Source of the DNA: Bradyrhizobium sp. CCBAU 53340
Lineage (GTDB): Bacteria; Pseudomonadota; Alphaproteobacteria; Rhizobiales; Xanthobacteraceae
Assembly: GCF_015291645.1 (NCBI RefSeq)
Contig: NZ_CP030055.1
Location: forward strand, 7,586,501 to 7,650,500
Reading direction: 5' to 3'
DNA: 64,000 bases
Under the pieces are notes generated by a model, which was given only the letters and a program-made list of their open reading frames with translations, searched no databases and had not been told where the DNA came from. Positions 62,889-64,000 of this stretch are shown here, one piece after another. Each line of letters begins with the position of its first letter. Within the stretch, counting starts at the first letter, position 1. Both the position numbers and the translations under genes were made by a program.

Positions 62889-64000
62889 ATGTCCGGCCCC
62901 AATGCCAGCCTGATGGTCCCCGGCCTGCGCCGTAACATGGTGACGATCTGCGCCATGACGGCGACCATCATGCAGGCGCTGGACACGACCATCGCCAATG
63001 TCGCGCTGCCATATATGCAGGGCACGCTGTCGGCCTCCCAGGACCAGATCAACTGGGTGCTGACCTCCTACATCGTCGCCGCCGCGATCATGACGGCGCC
63101 GGTCGGCTGGATCGCCAACCGCTACGGCCGCAAGCGCATCTTCATCATCTGCTCGGCCGGCTTCACCATGGCCTCCGTGCTGTGCGGCCTCGCCCAGGAC
63201 ATCAACCAGATGGTGCTGTTCCGCCTGCTGCAGGGCGTGTTCGGCGCAGCGCTGGTGCCGTTGTCGCAATCGGTCATGCTCGACTATTACACGCTTGCCG
63301 AACGCGCCAAGGCGATGTCGATCTGGGGCATGGGCGTGATGATGGGCCCGATCATGGGGCCCTCGCTCGGCGCCTGGCTGACCGAGACCTATTCGTGGCA
63401 CTGGGTGTTCTTCGTCAATCTGCCGTTCGGCGCGATCACCGTGATCGGGCTCATCATCTTCATGGACGAGACCAAGAAGGATCTGACCCTGAAGTTCGAC
63501 TGGTTCGGCTTCGCGGCCCTGGCGATCGCGATCGGCGCGCTGCAGCTCGCGCTCGACCGCGGCGAGCAATTGGGCTGGCTGGAATCCAACGAGATCATCG
63601 CCGAGTTCATCGTCTCGGCCGTCGCCTTCTACTTCTTCCTCGCGCACTCCTTCACGACCTCGACGCCGTTCATCCGCTTCGCGCTGTTTCGGGATCGCAA
63701 CTTCGTCACCGGCTGCATGTTCATGATCGTGATGGGGCTCGTGCTGTTCTCGACCATGGCGCTGGCCTCGCCCTACATGCAGAACGTGATCGGCTATCCG
63801 ATCATCACCGCCGGCCTCTTGCTGGCCAGCCGCGGCTTCGGCACCTTCTTCGCCATGATGCTGGTCGGCCGCATGATGCGGTATTTCGAGGCGCGCACGC
63901 TGATCATCTCGGGCCTGACGCTGACCGCGGGCTCGCTGTTCCAGATGACCGGCTGGACCGATTTGACCCAGGCGCCGGAGATCGTGACCGTCAGCGTGAT
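62889..64000 (+). CDS. emrB: EmrB/QacA-type MFS multidrug exporter (DHA2), 3'-truncated by window edge
   Basis: The reading frame is open to the last base, so only about 370 codons of a roughly 510-residue, 14-helix exporter are visible. Family motifs are NMVTICAMTATIMQALDTTI, VTSYIVAAAIM-like helix 2 and GWIANRYGRKRIFI, followed by RLLQGVFGAALVPLSQS and MGPIMGPSLGAWLT (motif C). It exports drugs or phenolics using the proton gradient, together with EmrA. It lies 4 bases after emrA in the same operon. Confidence 0.92.
   Translation, partial: MSGPNASLMVPGLRRNMVTICAMTATIMQALDTTIANVALPYMQGTLSASQDQINWVLTSYIVAAAIMTAPVGWIANRYGRKRIFIICSAGFTMASVLCGLAQDINQMVLFRLLQGVFGAALVPLSQSVMLDYYTLAERAKAMSIWGMGVMMGPIMGPSLGAWLTETYSWHWVFFVNLPFGAITVIGLIIFMDETKKDLTLKFDWFGFAALAIAIGALQLALDRGEQLGWLESNEIIAEFIVSAVAFYFFLAHSFTTSTPFIRFALFRDRNFVTGCMFMIVMGLVLFSTMALASPYMQNVIGYPIITAGLLLASRGFGTFFAMMLVGRMMRYFEARTLIISGLTLTAGSLFQMTGWTDLTQAPEIVTVSV

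Overview
This is a GC-rich chromosomal window that looks like Bradyrhizobium or a very close relative. The evidence is the stand-alone SerRS-like amino acid:carrier-protein ligase with its carrier protein and flavoprotein, an arrangement known from B. japonicum. Several families of interspersed palindromic repeats typical of that group also sit between genes, together with Dpp-type transporters and many acyl-CoA enzymes. I see no tRNA, rRNA, CRISPR array, transposase or prophage gene. Both ends cut a gene: an iron-type alcohol dehydrogenase on the left and an EmrB-type exporter on the right.

Layout. 1-8.6 kb: dehydrogenase, acyl-CoA ligase and a complete five-gene peptide/opine-type ABC importer, all rightward. 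8.5-9.4 kb: a CREST-type membrane hydrolase with two tandem palindromic operators. 9.6-21.5 kb: an acyl-CoA catabolic block. Leftward it has two acyl-CoA dehydrogenases, a GST, an AraC regulator, a BKACE enzyme and a biotin-dependent acyl-CoA carboxylase. Rightward it has an acyl-CoA ligase and a Leu/Ile/Val-type binding protein. 21.6-25.5 kb: an XRE-type regulator, a VIT/vWA protein ending in LPKTG and its dedicated sortase. 25.6-34.5 kb: ADP-forming acyl-CoA synthetase, orphan MCE protein, autotransporter remnant, flavin monooxygenase, trypsin-like protease, HAD hydrolase and the mtnP-mtnA methionine-salvage pair.

34.8-38.7 kb: a carrier protein diverges from a flavoprotein, an amino acid:carrier-protein ligase and a GNAT-like protein. 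This is the most interesting locus, because the aminoacyl-carrier pathway has no known end product. 38.8-44.6 kb: two c-di-GMP proteins, one with four PAS repeats and intact GGDEF/EAL motifs and one with a degenerate GGDEF site, flanking a MarR/monooxygenase pair. 45-51 kb: membrane protein, rpmF, mtgA, farnesyl diphosphate synthase, DUF1345 protein and a caspase-like protein. 51-55.7 kb: GFA protein, NTF2-like protein, class A beta-lactamase, Na+/H+ antiporter and cell-wall amidase. 55.6-64 kb: Rieske oxygenase, TauD-like dioxygenase, ispG with a DMT transporter, a Zur-like regulator and a MarR-emrA-emrB efflux operon.

Many intergenic gaps hold palindromic repeats of at least six families. 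One carries the beta-lactamase stop codon inside a perfect hairpin, and another abuts a truncated autotransporter gene. Start codons were chosen from ribosome-binding sites and family N-termini. All functions are inferred from motifs and remembered family features; no database search was possible.
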